Assembly: GCA_030424595.1 (NCBI GenBank)
Contig: JAUHWG010000019.1
Coordinates: 62,001 to 126,000 of the forward strand
DNA: 64,000 bases
Source of the DNA: Polyangia bacterium
GTDB lineage: Bacteria; Myxococcota_A; Polyangia; Nannocystales; Nannocystaceae
Reading direction: 5' to 3'
Made by a program: the position numbers and the translations under genes. Positions 1-9,265 of this stretch are shown piece by piece. Positions within the stretch are counted from its first letter, which is position 1; the number at the start of each line of letters is the position of its first letter. Below the pieces are notes generated by a model. The model was not told the origin of the DNA, made no database searches, and worked only from the letters and a program-made list of their open reading frames with translations.

Positions 1-1234
1 CGCGGGCGCGGATCTGGGCCTCTAGCTGGTCCGGGGCGAGGTTGCGCAGGGCGATCCTCCCCGCAGAGGGCTCTGTCTCGTCGGCCCGGTGGGCGAGGGC
101 CGTGGCCAAGAAGAACACTTCGTCGTGGGAGCGACGCTCGCTCGGCTCGCCGTTGACCAAGGTGACCGTCAGGCGCTCGTCGGCGGCGAGCCATAGGTGT
201 CGGCGATCGTCGCTCGGCAGCGGATCGACGAGGGGTTCGCCGTCCGCCACCAGCTCCAGCGTCGCCGCCAGGGGCCCGCGCTGGTCGGCGGCGGAGTAGG
301 TGATCTCGAGGGGGACGGTGGCCCCGTCGGCGACCTCGAGCTCGACCTGGGCGACGAGCTCGCCGCTCACCCGAAGGGCGACCGAGACCGGCCGCCGGTG
401 GTCCTCGTCGGCGGCGGCGTAGGAGCGGAGCTCTGCCCGGATCCGCATCGCCCTGGGGTCGATCTCCGGCGCCGGCTCCCAGCTCGCGCTGGCGATCCCG
501 AGGTGCGCCGGGTGTCCTCGCGTACCCTCGAGGGCGCCGGTCGCAGCGTCGAAGGCGACCGCGATCGGCAGGATGGCGAGCCCGTCGGCGGTGGTGTTCG
601 GGAGGGAGGCGAGGCCCCCGGAGGTTCGGTCCGAGAGGGCGTAGATCACCTTGGTGCGGCCGTCGTCCGCCTGACTGAGCGCGCTCGCGGCCGCCAAGCG
701 GTCGCGCAGTCGCCAGCTCCCGGGGCGCGGCGGGCCGGCGTCGACGCGGGCCTGGAGGGCGCCCAGGGCCGCTCGGGGATCGGCGCTCGGGTCGAGCCTG
801 GGGAGGGCTGGATCGCTGCCGATGAGGCCGAGCCGAGAGCCGGGCGGGAGGGCCTCGGCGATCGCGGCCGCGGCCCCGCGGGTCGCGGCGAAGAGGCTCT
901 GTCCGGAGGCCTCCGATCGCAGCTCCATGCTCCGCGAGCCGTCGACCAGGAGGATCGCGTCGTGGGGCTCCCCGAGGACCGCGAGCGCGGCCTCGTGGCG
1001 GCTCGCCGGGCGGCTGAGGGCGAGGACGAGGAGGGCGAGGAGGAGCACCCGGAGGGCGAGGAGGAGGCGATCGCGGAGGTGACGACGCTGGCTCAGGACC
1101 TCGCCCTCGGCGGCGAGGAAGCGGTGGCCTGCGAAGCGGATCGTCCGCGGCTCCCGGTGCCCCCGCAGGTGGGCGATGAGGGGCAGCCCGAGGCCTATGA
1201 GGCCGATGAGGAGGAGGGGGGCGAGGAGGCTCAT
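1..1234 (-). CDS. BatA-like membrane protein with VWA domain (partial)
   Basis: The gene runs off the left edge; 411 residues are visible. The N-terminus is a BatA-type membrane anchor: a hydrophobic segment at residues 2-22, the FAGHRFL stretch near 34-40, and a second helix at about 56-73. A von Willebrand A fold follows, with a MIDAS DGSRS at 98-102 (DxSxS metal site) on the periplasmic side. The ATG overlaps the TGA of the upstream DUF58 gene (ATGA), so the two are probably translationally coupled. In the Bat/MoxR systems such proteins act with a MoxR ATPase and a DUF58 protein in envelope stress or protein-complex assembly; that role is inferred from family and context. The C-terminal part lies outside the window. 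Confidence 0.85.
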   Translation of the reverse strand, partial: MSLLAPLLLIGLIGLGLPLIAHLRGHREPRTIRFAGHRFLAAEGEVLSQRRHLRDRLLLALRVLLLALLVLALSRPASRHEAALAVLGEPHDAILLVDGSRSMELRSEASGQSLFAATRGAAAAIAEALPPGSRLGLIGSDPALPRLDPSADPRAALGALQARVDAGPPRPGSWRLRDRLAAASALSQADDGRTKVIYALSDRTSGGLASLPNTTADGLAILPIAVAFDAATGALEGTRGHPAHLGIASASWEPAPEIDPRAMRIRAELRSYAAADEDHRRPVSVALRVSGELVAQVELEVADGATVPLEITYSAADQRGPLAATLELVADGEPLVDPLPSDDRRHLWLAADERLTVTLVNGEPSERRSHDEVFFLATALAHRADETEPSAGRIALRNLAPDQLEAQIRAR

Positions 1235-2334
1235 GGGGGGCCTCTTCGGGGCCTCTTTGGGGTCTTCTTTGGGGTCTTCTTTGGGGTCTTCTTTGGTTGG
1301 GTCGTCGCCGCGCTCGAGCCCGTGGAGGAGCTCGGCGTCAGGCCGCTCAGACGGGCGAGGAGGTCGAGCAGCGCCTCTTCGAGGGGCGCGTCGCTGCGGA
1401 CCCTGAGGAGGTGGATCCCGGTGGCCTCGCAGTGCCGCGTCAGGGCCCGCTGATGCGCGGCGAAGCGGGCCTGGTAGCGGCGCTTGAGGGCGTTCGCCGT
1501 GCCCTTGATCGAGCTCCGGCTGCCCTTGGGGTCGAGGATCCTGAGGAACTCGTCGCCTCGCCAGGGCGGGTCGATCTCGTCGGGGTGGAGGACCTGGAGG
1601 AGGACGACGTCATGACCGCGGGCCCGGAGCCCGGCGAAGGCCCCCCACAGCTCCTCCTCGGCGCTGACGTTGGCCAGCTCGGCGCGGGGGCCCGCCGTCG
1701 CCTCGACCTCCGGCGCCGCGCCGCGGGTCGGCGGGCAGGGGTCGAGAAAGTCCGAGACCGCGACGACCAGCGCGCGCCGGGGGAGCCGCGGCGCGGCGCC
1801 GGATACCAGCTCCCGCCAGGGGCAGAGGCCGCGCAGCTCCCCCTCGGAGAGCGCCGCGGCGAGGGCTCCGAGGCGGGAGGCGCTGGCGCTGGGCCTGAGG
1901 TGGGCGAGCCCGAGGGCTCCGTCACCGCCGGTGGCGAAGCCGAAGCGATCGCCTTGGCGAAGGGCGAGGTGGGCGAGGGCGGCGACCATCGCCGCCGCGG
2001 TTCGGCGCTTGCTCGTCTCGCCTTCGCCGTAGGCCATCGTCCCCGAGAGGTCGACGAGGGCGCACAGAGAGAGCTCGTCCTCCCCCTCGGTCTGGCGGAG
2101 CATCGGTCGATCGCGGCGAGCCATCGCCCGCCAGTCGAGGAGGCGCGGATCGTCGCCGGCGACGTAGGGGCGGTGGGCTCGGAAGAGGTGGCCGAGGCCG
2201 GCGCGGGCCGAGAGGTGACGGCCTGCCCGTTGCCCCCAGACCGGCCGCTCGAGGGTGAGGGCGCGGCCGCGGAGGAGATCGCGGAGCGCGGGCGGGAGGA
2301 CGGCCGCGAGCGCGTTGCCGGAGTCGGAGTGCAT
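1231..2334 (-). CDS. DUF58 domain protein (Bat/MoxR-associated)
   Basis: This is a 367-residue DUF58 protein. The family motif is visible as GDDPRLLDWRAMARR (residues about 60-74), followed by a VWA-like half with LVDLSGTM near residue 92-99. DUF58 proteins are partners of MoxR AAA+ ATPases, and the MoxR gene lies upstream on the same strand. It overlaps the BatA-like gene by four bases. The C-terminal tail is odd: a Ser/Thr stretch followed by repeated KKTP units, encoded by a 12-bp tandem repeat at 1259-1294, which gives a strongly basic end. A TAAGGT hexamer lies 12 nt before the ATG. The 112-bp gap to the upstream kinase gene is filled with GGCGCCCG-type repeats. Confidence 0.85.
   Translation of the reverse strand: MHSDSGNALAAVLPPALRDLLRGRALTLERPVWGQRAGRHLSARAGLGHLFRAHRPYVAGDDPRLLDWRAMARRDRPMLRQTEGEDELSLCALVDLSGTMAYGEGETSKRRTAAAMVAALAHLALRQGDRFGFATGGDGALGLAHLRPSASASRLGALAAALSEGELRGLCPWRELVSGAAPRLPRRALVVAVSDFLDPCPPTRGAAPEVEATAGPRAELANVSAEEELWGAFAGLRARGHDVVLLQVLHPDEIDPPWRGDEFLRILDPKGSRSSIKGTANALKRRYQARFAAHQRALTRHCEATGIHLLRVRSDAPLEEALLDLLARLSGLTPSSSTGSSAATTQPKKTPKKTPKKTPKRPRRGPP
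1259..1294. repeat. 12-bp tandem repeat, 3 copies, inside DUF58 C-terminus
   Basis: Three perfect copies of ggggtcttcttt. Because the unit is a multiple of three it adds KKTP repeats to the DUF58 protein without shifting the frame. Confidence 0.9.
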
Positions 2335-2446
2335 GGCCGGGCGGGCACCTTAGCAGGTCGCCCGCCCTTCGCTCGACCGTCCGTCCGGCGCCCGAACGGC
2401 GCCCGTCCGGCGCCCGCCCGGCGCCCGGCGCCCGCCCGGTCGCCCC

Positions 2447-5098
2447 TCAGGGGTCGAGGATCGCGGAGACGGCCGCCGAGAGGCTCGCCGGGGTGAAGGG
2501 CTTGCTGATCAGCGTCATGCTCCGAAGCGAGTCCTCGAGGCCGGCGGGGAGGCGCGGGTAGCCGGAGACCAGGAGCGCGCGCAGCCCCGGCTGGCGCAGG
2601 CGGAGGAGCTTGATCACCTCGATCCCCGACATCCCCGGCATGACGACGTCGGAGACCACCAGATCGAAGCCGCGCGTGTCGGCGGCGAAGGTCTCCAGCG
2701 CCGAGGTGGGCCCGTCGCAGGCGATGACCTCGTAGCCGGCGCCGATGAGGATCCGCGTCGCGACGGTGCGGACCAGCGGCTCGTCCTCGATGACGAGGAT
2801 CCGGCCCTCGCCGCGGCGGACCGTCGAGTTGCGGGTCGTCCCCGCGTCAGCGGCCCGGTCGGCGCGGGGGAGGAGCACATGAAACGTCGAGCCGCGGTCG
2901 ATCTCCGACTCCGGCCAGATGTAGCCGCCGCTCTGCTGGACGAAGCCGTGGACCATCGACAGCCCGAGCCCGGTCCCCTCGCCGGGCTCCTTGGTGGTGA
3001 AGAAGGGCTCGAAGATCCGGGCCTGGGTCGCCGCGTCCATGCCCGTACCGGTGTCGCTGACCTTGAGGTGGGCGTAGTCGCCGTTGGCGACCTGCGGCTG
3101 GCCGGCGAGGGGCTCGGAGATCTGGTTGCGGTGGCCGGTGATCAGCAGGAGCCCGCCGCTCGGCATCGCCGCCCGGGCGTTGACGCAGAGGTTGATCAGG
3201 ACCTGCTCGATCTGCGAGGGGTCGGCGTAGACCGTCCCCAGATCGTCGGTCAGATCGACGATAAGCTCGATGTCCTCGCCGATCAGGCGGCGGAGCATCT
3301 TCTCGATCTCGCGGATCGCCGTGACCAGGTCGACGTGGCGCGGCGAGAGCACCTGCCGGCGGCTGAAGGCGAGGAGCTGGTTGGTCAGGCGGGCCGCCCG
3401 CTCGCCCGCGTCGTAGATCTCGTGGACCAGCTCGCGGTCTTGCTCGCCGAGCCGGCCCTCGTCGCGGAGGATCGCCGCGGAGGTGATCACGACCGTCAAG
3501 ATGTTGTTGAAGTCGTGGGCGACGCCGCCGGCGAGGAGGCCGAGGGACTCCAGGCGCTGGGAGAGGCGGAGCTGCTCCTCCAGGTGGTAGCGGTCGGTGA
3601 CGTCGCGGAGGATCGCGACGATCTCGCGCGAGCCGTCGTCGCGGGTCGTCACCTGAGCGTTGATCTCGACGCGCCGACGCTCGTCGTCTTGGCGTTCGAC
3701 CCAGAGCGCCCGCGACTTCGCCCGGGGATCGCGGATGACCGAGGTGAAGAGCCCGTTGGCGTCGTCGCGGGCGCCCTCGTCGAGGCAGAGATCGGTGAAG
3801 CGGCGGCCCCTCAGGCTCTCGGGCTCGAGGTCGAAGAGCGACGCCGCCGCGGGGTTCACCGACGCGATCAAGCCGTCGCGATCGACGGTGACGATGCCGT
3901 CGGGGGAGAGCTTGACGAGGTCGGCGTAGCGGGCCTTGGAGCGGCTGCGGAGGGTCTCGGCCTCCTGCCGCCGGGCCGCGGTCGAGAGCAGCGAGAGCGA
4001 GGTCTGGAGGAAGGGCACCTCGTTCTCGCCGACCGCCTCGTGGTCGCGGGAGCAGGCGAGGAGGGCGGCTCTCCGGCCGTTGGTGAAGGTCGTGCTGACG
4101 ACCAGGCAGCGGGTCCCCTGGAGGCGCTCATCGCCGAGCTCGCGGTCGAGGCCGACGAGGGTCGGCTGGTCGTCGTGGAGGGCTCCGTCGAGCGCCGAGC
4201 CGACCGGGATCGTCAGGTGCTTGGGCCGGCGCGCGTCGGCGAAGGTGATCAGCCACAGGCCGTCCTCATCGCCGCTGATCGCGAGGGCGCAGAGGTCGAT
4301 GTCGAGGGTCACGGGCGTCCGCTCGACGGTCGCGGCGGCGAGGCTCTCGAAGCTGGCGAGCGCGCGTTGGCCGAGGTAGGCGAGGGTCGCCTGCCTGCGG
4401 GCGCGGGCGGCGAGGCGGAGGTTCGCCTCGCGGCTCGCCGCGATCAGCTGGCTGAGGCCGCGGGAGAAGAACCAGCCGATCGCGGCGGTGAGCACCAGCG
4501 TCGTGACCACCCGAATCGACCGGATGAGCGCGATCTCGCGGAGCGGGGGGGTCAGGAGGTCGTCGGTGAGCAGGTGGCCGCCGATCGCCATCGCGATCGC
4601 GAGGAGCGTCGTCGGAATGACCCAGCGCGAGCCGAGCAGCGACGCGGCCGCGATCACCGGGATCACGAGGAGGCTCGGGGCCATGAAGATCGACCCCGGC
4701 GTCGGGTTGAGGAGACCGAGGACGATCGGCAGGAGCAACATCAGGCCGATCAGCGCCAGCGCAGGGCGCTCGGTGGTCGAGCTCCGGGCCCAGCGGTGGG
4801 TGAGGGCGAGGAGCCCGGCGAAGACCGTGACGCCGATCAACATGGTCCCGCTGATGATCTCCTCGCCGAAGAGCGCGTAGGCGAAGAGCGCCGCGGGGAT
4901 CGGGATGATCGCGAGGAGGAGCGAGGTCAGGCGGACGAAGCGGTGGCGGATCGCCTGGTCGCTCGGGACCTCCGGATCGAGCGCCCGCATCTCGAGCGTG
5001 ACCCCCGCGAGCGAGAACTCCTGAGACCGCACGATGCCCGCGGAACTCTCGATGATCCCGTCCTGCACCACCGGTTGGCAGGCTATCACGCGGGGCAT
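2447..5098 (-). CDS. Hybrid sensor histidine kinase with C-terminal receiver
   Basis: This is an 883-residue membrane sensor. Several transmembrane helices lie between about residues 55 and 195, then a GAF-like cytoplasmic stretch, a PAS domain (about 390-510, starting KLSPDGIVTVDRDG), a HisKA box GGVAHDFNNILT with His near 528, an HATPase with N-box INLCVNAR and G-boxes DTGTGMD and GTGLGLSMVHGF, and a receiver domain with phosphoacceptor Asp near 817 in VVSDVVMPG and Lys in LISKPF. The family (HAHDFNN subtype) autophosphorylates and passes phosphate to receiver domains. The chosen ATG (MPRVIACQ) is 2 bp after the MoxR stop; MRALDPEV at 4990 is an alternative. It sits between moxR and its DUF58 partner, so it is probably co-transcribed with them. 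Confidence 0.85.
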   Translation of the reverse strand: MPRVIACQPVVQDGIIESSAGIVRSQEFSLAGVTLEMRALDPEVPSDQAIRHRFVRLTSLLLAIIPIPAALFAYALFGEEIISGTMLIGVTVFAGLLALTHRWARSSTTERPALALIGLMLLLPIVLGLLNPTPGSIFMAPSLLVIPVIAAASLLGSRWVIPTTLLAIAMAIGGHLLTDDLLTPPLREIALIRSIRVVTTLVLTAAIGWFFSRGLSQLIAASREANLRLAARARRQATLAYLGQRALASFESLAAATVERTPVTLDIDLCALAISGDEDGLWLITFADARRPKHLTIPVGSALDGALHDDQPTLVGLDRELGDERLQGTRCLVVSTTFTNGRRAALLACSRDHEAVGENEVPFLQTSLSLLSTAARRQEAETLRSRSKARYADLVKLSPDGIVTVDRDGLIASVNPAAASLFDLEPESLRGRRFTDLCLDEGARDDANGLFTSVIRDPRAKSRALWVERQDDERRRVEINAQVTTRDDGSREIVAILRDVTDRYHLEEQLRLSQRLESLGLLAGGVAHDFNNILTVVITSAAILRDEGRLGEQDRELVHEIYDAGERAARLTNQLLAFSRRQVLSPRHVDLVTAIREIEKMLRRLIGEDIELIVDLTDDLGTVYADPSQIEQVLINLCVNARAAMPSGGLLLITGHRNQISEPLAGQPQVANGDYAHLKVSDTGTGMDAATQARIFEPFFTTKEPGEGTGLGLSMVHGFVQQSGGYIWPESEIDRGSTFHVLLPRADRAADAGTTRNSTVRRGEGRILVIEDEPLVRTVATRILIGAGYEVIACDGPTSALETFAADTRGFDLVVSDVVMPGMSGIEVIKLLRLRQPGLRALLVSGYPRLPAGLEDSLRSMTLISKPFTPASLSAAVSAILDP

Positions 5099-5100
5099 CC

Positions 5101-6108
5101 TCAGCTGTGGACGGCGTCGAGGATCGACCGCATCAAGGCCTCGCTGGAGACTCCTCGGCTCTCGGCGACGAACGAGCGGACGAGGCGATGCTCGAGCACC
5201 GGGATGGCGAGCGCGCGGACGTCCGAGATCGTCGCCGCCGGGCGGCCGTCGAGGGCGGCCCTCGCCTGGGCCGCGGCGGCGAGCTGTTGGCCAGCGCGCG
5301 GTCCAGCGCCCCACTGCAGGAGCTCGCGTACGCTCGCCGGGCAGGAGCTCTCGGTCGGTCGGCTGGCGCGGAGCAGCGCGACGATGTGCTGGACGACGCT
5401 CGGCGGAACCGCGATTCGCCGGACCAGGGCCTGGAAGCGCTGGAGCTCGACGGGGTTGAGCACCGGCAGCGGCTGCGGTCCCGGCTCTGCGCTCATCGCC
5501 ACGATCGCCGCCTCGGTGTCGGCGTCGGGGTAGCCGACCCTTAGCTGGATCATGAAGCGGTCGAGCTGGGCCTCGGGCAGGGGGAAGGTCCCCTCCTGCT
5601 CGATCGGGTTTTGGGTGGCGAAGACGTGGAAGGGGAGCGGCAGCGGGTGGGTCTTGCCGCCGGCGCTGACGCGGGCCTCTTGCATCGCCTGGAGGAGCGC
5701 GGCCTGGGTCTTCGGCGGGGTCCGGTTGATCTCGTCGGCGAGGAGGAGGTTGCAGAAGACGGGGCCGGCGACGAAGCGGAAGAGGCGACGTCCGCTGCTC
5801 GCCTCCTCTTCGAGCACCTCCGAGCCGGTGATGTCTGCGGGCATCAGGTCGGGGGTGAACTGGATCCGCGCGAACTGGAGATCGAGCGTCGCCGCGAGGG
5901 TCTGCACGAGCAGCGTCTTGCCGAGCCCGGGGACGCCGACGAAGAGGCCATGTCCGCCGGCGAAGAGGCAGACGAGGAGGAGATCGATCACCTCTTGCTG
6001 GCCGATGATGCGGCGGTGGATCTGCTCGACCATGCGCTCACGGGCAGTCGCGAGCGACTCTAGGGCACGGCGGTCGTCGTTCGCGGCGTCGGTCGGGGGG
6101 GTGGTCAC
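5101..6108 (-). CDS. MoxR family AAA+ ATPase
   Basis: Typical MoxR ATPase of 335 residues from the GTG at 6108. Walker A is GVPGLGKT near residue 60, Walker B is LLLADEINRTPPKTQ, and sensor 1 is FATQNPIEQEGTFPLPEAQ, all canonical for MoxR. These ATPases act with DUF58 and VWA proteins as chaperone-like remodelling machines; the DUF58 and BatA-like genes follow after one intervening kinase gene. The frame stays open to a TTG at 6189, which would add 27 basic, Arg-rich residues; I prefer the GTG because it gives the usual family length, but no strong ribosome site settles it. The gene is divergent from the rhodanese-MoeB gene. Confidence 0.9.
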   Translation of the reverse strand: MTTPPTDAANDDRRALESLATARERMVEQIHRRIIGQQEVIDLLLVCLFAGGHGLFVGVPGLGKTLLVQTLAATLDLQFARIQFTPDLMPADITGSEVLEEEASSGRRLFRFVAGPVFCNLLLADEINRTPPKTQAALLQAMQEARVSAGGKTHPLPLPFHVFATQNPIEQEGTFPLPEAQLDRFMIQLRVGYPDADTEAAIVAMSAEPGPQPLPVLNPVELQRFQALVRRIAVPPSVVQHIVALLRASRPTESSCPASVRELLQWGAGPRAGQQLAAAAQARAALDGRPAATISDVRALAIPVLEHRLVRSFVAESRGVSSEALMRSILDAVHS

Positions 6109-6315
6109 AGTGGGCTCGGTGTACCGCACGGCGGCGCGGCGACGACGGCGGGGGCGAAGATTCTGAACGCTCGGGGCCGCGCTCGACAAAGATTGGTCAG
6201 ATACCGGTGAAAATAGCGGACATTGACGGGCGAAGCGGAGTCGTTCACAGTCTCACCGCGAATTAGCGGGCAAAGCGACGATCTTCCACCCGCTGAAATA
6301 ACCCACAGGAACAGG

Positions 6316-6321
6316 TATAAT
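6316..6321 (+). promoter_or_regulatory. -10 element (TATAAT) next to moeB-like start
   Basis: A perfect TATAAT ends only 4 nt before the ATG at 6326, so transcription would start at about the A of the start codon. No convincing -35 box is seen. It is the clearest of a series of similar sites in the window. Confidence 0.6.
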
Positions 6322-6325
6322 TTCG

Positions 6326-7489
6326 ATGGCGAGCTTTAGCGAGATCCTCAGCCAAGTGAAGGAGTCGATCGACGAGGTGTCGGTCGAGGAGACCAAGGAG
6401 CGCGCCGCTGCCGACGACGCCCCCGTTCTCGTCGACATCCGCGAGCGCGACGAATACGAGCAGGGCTTCATCCCCGCCGCCCATTGGATCCCCCGCGGCT
6501 TCCTGGAGCTGAAGATCGAGGACCTCGTCCCCGAGCGTGACCGCGAGATCATCCTCTACTGCGCCGGCGGGACCCGCTCGGCCCTCGCCGCGCGGGCCCT
6601 GGAGGAGCTCGGCTACGACAACGTCGCGTCGATGGCCGGCGGCTTTCGCAGCTGGAAGAACGCCGGCTACGCCTTCGACCGGCCGCGGACGATGAGCCCC
6701 GAGCAGCTCAAGCGCTACAGCCGGCACATCATGCTCCCCGAGGTCGGCGAGACAGGCCAGGGCAAGCTCCTCGACGCCAAGGTGCTCTGCCTGGGCGCCG
6801 GCGGCCTCGGCTCGCCCTCTGCGCTCTACCTCGCCGCCGCCGGCGTCGGCACGATCGGCATCGTCGACGATGACGTCGTCGACGAGTCCAACCTCCAGCG
6901 CCAGGTGCTGCACAACATCGAGCGCCTCGGCATGCCGAAGGTCGAGTCGGCGCGCAAGACCCTCCAGGCGCTCAACCCCGACGTCCAGGTGGTCGCCTAC
7001 CAGGAGCGCCTGACCTCGGAGAACATCCTCGAGATCCTCGCCGACTACGACCTGGTCGTCGACGGGGCCGACAACTTCCCGACCCGCTACCTCCTCAACG
7101 ACGCCGCGCTCAAGCTCGGCAAGCCGGTCGTCCACGCCTCGATCTTCCGCTTTGAGGGGCAGCTCACCACCTTCCTCCCCGACGAGGGGCCCTGCTACCG
7201 CTGCCTCTACCCCGATCCGCCGCCGCCCGGGATGGCCCCGAGCTGCCAAGAGGCGGGGGTCTTGGGGGTTCTCCCGGGGATCGTCGGCTGCCTCCAGGCC
7301 AACGAGGCGCTCAAGCTGATCCTCGGGGCCGGAACGAGCCTGAGCGGCCGCCTGCTGGTCTTCGACGCCCTCGGGACCAAATTCCGCACGCTCAAGCTGC
7401 GCAAGGATCCCGAGTGCCGGGTATGCTCCAAGCACGCCGACGAGATCGAGCTCATCGACTACGAGCAGTTCTGCTCGATCGGCGGCTAA
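6326..7489 (+). CDS. moeB: Rhodanese-MoeB/ThiF fusion (sulfur-carrier adenylyltransferase)
   Basis: This is a 387-residue two-domain protein in an unusual order. A rhodanese domain comes first (about residues 1-115; active loop CAGGTRS with Cys79, able to carry a persulfide), followed by a complete MoeB/ThiF-type E1-like domain (about 120-380). The E1 part shows the nucleotide loop GAGGLGSP, the RQVLH segment, PSCQEAGVLGVLPG, and two zinc CxxC pairs (CYRC and CRVC). The family adenylates the C-terminal glycine of MoaD/ThiS-like sulfur carriers, and the rhodanese domain then supplies sulfur for thiocarboxylate formation. The common MoeBR/MOCS3 arrangement has rhodanese at the C-terminus. A TATAAT lies 4 nt before the ATG. 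The P450 gene begins 12 bp downstream. Confidence 0.9.
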   Translation: MASFSEILSQVKESIDEVSVEETKERAAADDAPVLVDIRERDEYEQGFIPAAHWIPRGFLELKIEDLVPERDREIILYCAGGTRSALAARALEELGYDNVASMAGGFRSWKNAGYAFDRPRTMSPEQLKRYSRHIMLPEVGETGQGKLLDAKVLCLGAGGLGSPSALYLAAAGVGTIGIVDDDVVDESNLQRQVLHNIERLGMPKVESARKTLQALNPDVQVVAYQERLTSENILEILADYDLVVDGADNFPTRYLLNDAALKLGKPVVHASIFRFEGQLTTFLPDEGPCYRCLYPDPPPPGMAPSCQEAGVLGVLPGIVGCLQANEALKLILGAGTSLSGRLLVFDALGTKFRTLKLRKDPECRVCSKHADEIELIDYEQFCSIGG

Positions 7490-7500
7490 ACGGAGCACCT

Positions 7501-8805
7501 GTGACCCACCACGCCAAGCCGCTCGGCGCTGTCCACTGGCGCCACGCGGCGCCGATCTTCCGCCACCCCTACCGCGGCTACGAGCGCCTGCACGCGCGCT
7601 TCGGGCCGACCGTCGCGATCGATCGCCCGGGGCGCAAGCCGCTGATCTTCACGATGGACGAGGAGCTCGCGGCGAGGCTCTTGACGACCCACCAGGACGC
7701 GCTCGTCCGCCCGCAGAACATCGTCACCGGGATCTTCCGCAACCTCGTCGGCGACGGCATCGTCAGCGCCGAGGGCGAGCAGTGGGAGGGGCGGCGCAGG
7801 CGGGGCAACCAGCGGATCCGCGGGGCGACCCTCGAGGACGATCAGGTCGAGCTGCTCCGGGTCTGCCTCGGCGAGCTCCGCGATGACATCCGCGGCCTCG
7901 CCGGCCGCGGCCTCGTCGATCTCCTGCCGGCGATCGAGCGCTTCACCCTGAGCGCGTCGATCCGCCTGGTCTGCGGGGTCACGCTCGATCGCGGCCCCGA
8001 GTTCGAGTCGATCTACGAGGCTGTACAAAAGGTCATGTTCGGCACCCAGCGGATCGCCGACGTCCGCCGGCAGATGTTCCTCTACTCGGTGCTGCCGCGC
8101 TCGCGAAGGCTGGTCGACGGGCCGCAGCGGCGGGCCATCAAGCCCTCCTTTGATCGCCTCGCCGCCTTTGAGCCCGACTCCGAGGCGCGCGAGCTCCTGA
8201 TCGCCACCTACGAGAACCCCTCGACCGCGCTCTCCTGGACCCTGAGCCTGCTCGGGGCCCGGCCGGCGGAGCTGGCGAAGATCCGCGCCGAAGTGGAGGC
8301 GCTCGACATCGTCGACAACCCCGACCTGGCGATCTCCGACATCGAGAGCCTGAGCCGGACCGGCGCCGCGATCCGCGAGACCCTGCGCCTGCGCCCGCCG
8401 ATCGCCTACCTGTCCCGGCGGGTGATCGAGGACATCGAGGTCGACGACCTCCTGATCGAGCGCGGCTCCCACGTGCTCGTCGTCCCCTACTGCCTGCACC
8501 ACAACCCGGAGCGCTGGCCCGAGCCGGATCGCTACATGCCGGAGCGCTTCGTCGACGACAGCCTCGGGCTGCGCGGCGGTCGTCTCTGGTCCTTCGGCGT
8601 CGGCGCCCGCGCCTGCCCCGGCACCCGCTTAGCCCTCCAGCTCGCCACCGCCGCCCTCGCCGTCATCGCCCGCGAGGTCCGCTGGACCCAGCCCGCCGGG
8701 CGAGCCCCCGCGGTCCCGACCGGCCGTTTTCCCTGGAACGAGAAGTCGCCCTGCTGGCAGACGCTCACCCTCGATCCCGTCGCCGCGGAGCCTCAGGTCG
8801 CCTGA
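7501..8805 (+). CDS. Cytochrome P450
   Basis: 434-residue P450 from a GTG at 7501; GGAG lies 6 nt upstream, just after the moeB-like stop, and supports this start. The K-helix is ETLRLRPP, the PERF-like segment is MPERFVDD, and the heme loop is FGVGARACPGTRLA with proximal Cys372. The I-helix is atypical: ATYENPSTALSW aligns with the usual AGHETTA.ALSW, so the Gly and the oxygen-activating Thr are replaced by Thr and Asn/Pro while the acidic residue is kept. P450s are heme monooxygenases using external electron donors; no ferredoxin gene is next to it. The substrate cannot be deduced. The tight spacing suggests co-transcription with the upstream gene. Confidence 0.93.
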   Translation: MTHHAKPLGAVHWRHAAPIFRHPYRGYERLHARFGPTVAIDRPGRKPLIFTMDEELAARLLTTHQDALVRPQNIVTGIFRNLVGDGIVSAEGEQWEGRRRRGNQRIRGATLEDDQVELLRVCLGELRDDIRGLAGRGLVDLLPAIERFTLSASIRLVCGVTLDRGPEFESIYEAVQKVMFGTQRIADVRRQMFLYSVLPRSRRLVDGPQRRAIKPSFDRLAAFEPDSEARELLIATYENPSTALSWTLSLLGARPAELAKIRAEVEALDIVDNPDLAISDIESLSRTGAAIRETLRLRPPIAYLSRRVIEDIEVDDLLIERGSHVLVVPYCLHHNPERWPEPDRYMPERFVDDSLGLRGGRLWSFGVGARACPGTRLALQLATAALAVIAREVRWTQPAGRAPAVPTGRFPWNEKSPCWQTLTLDPVAAEPQVA

Positions 8806-8993
8806 CTCCGTGGGTGAGCGCTCACCCCGTGCTTCGCGAGGGGCGGAGCTCGGGGGCTCTAGGCGGGCGAGGGGCGAGTCGCCTCACAAAGCGCGCGTAG
8901 AGCTGCTTCGACCGTATCTGAGCGGGGACGAGATCACCTGCTTGAAGAGACAGGAAGCGCGTGTCTCCGTGCGTATCTGAGCGGGTGAACGCC

Positions 8994-9265
8994 CACCTCG
9001 TGCTTCGCGAGGGGCGGAGCTTGGAGGCTGTCGGCGGGCGGGCGAGGGGCGACGAGGCGGGTCCCTCGCGGACGCGGGTCCTCCCATGCCACGTGCTCGC
9101 CACGGGATAGACTGATCTGCTTGAAGAGACACCTCGTGCTTCGCGAGGGGCGGAGCTTGGAGGCTGTCGGCGGGCGGGCGAGGGGCGACGAGGCGGGTCC
9201 CTCGCGGACGCGGGTCCTCCCATGCCACGTGCTCGCCACGGGATAGACTGATATGCTTGAAGAGA
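8994..9265. repeat. Tandem duplication of a 136-bp unit
   Basis: Units 8994-9129 and 9130-9265 appear identical except for one base (actgatCtgc versus actgatAtgc). A diverged, shortened third copy precedes them at about 8810-8950. Near identity points to a recent duplication. Confidence 0.9.
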
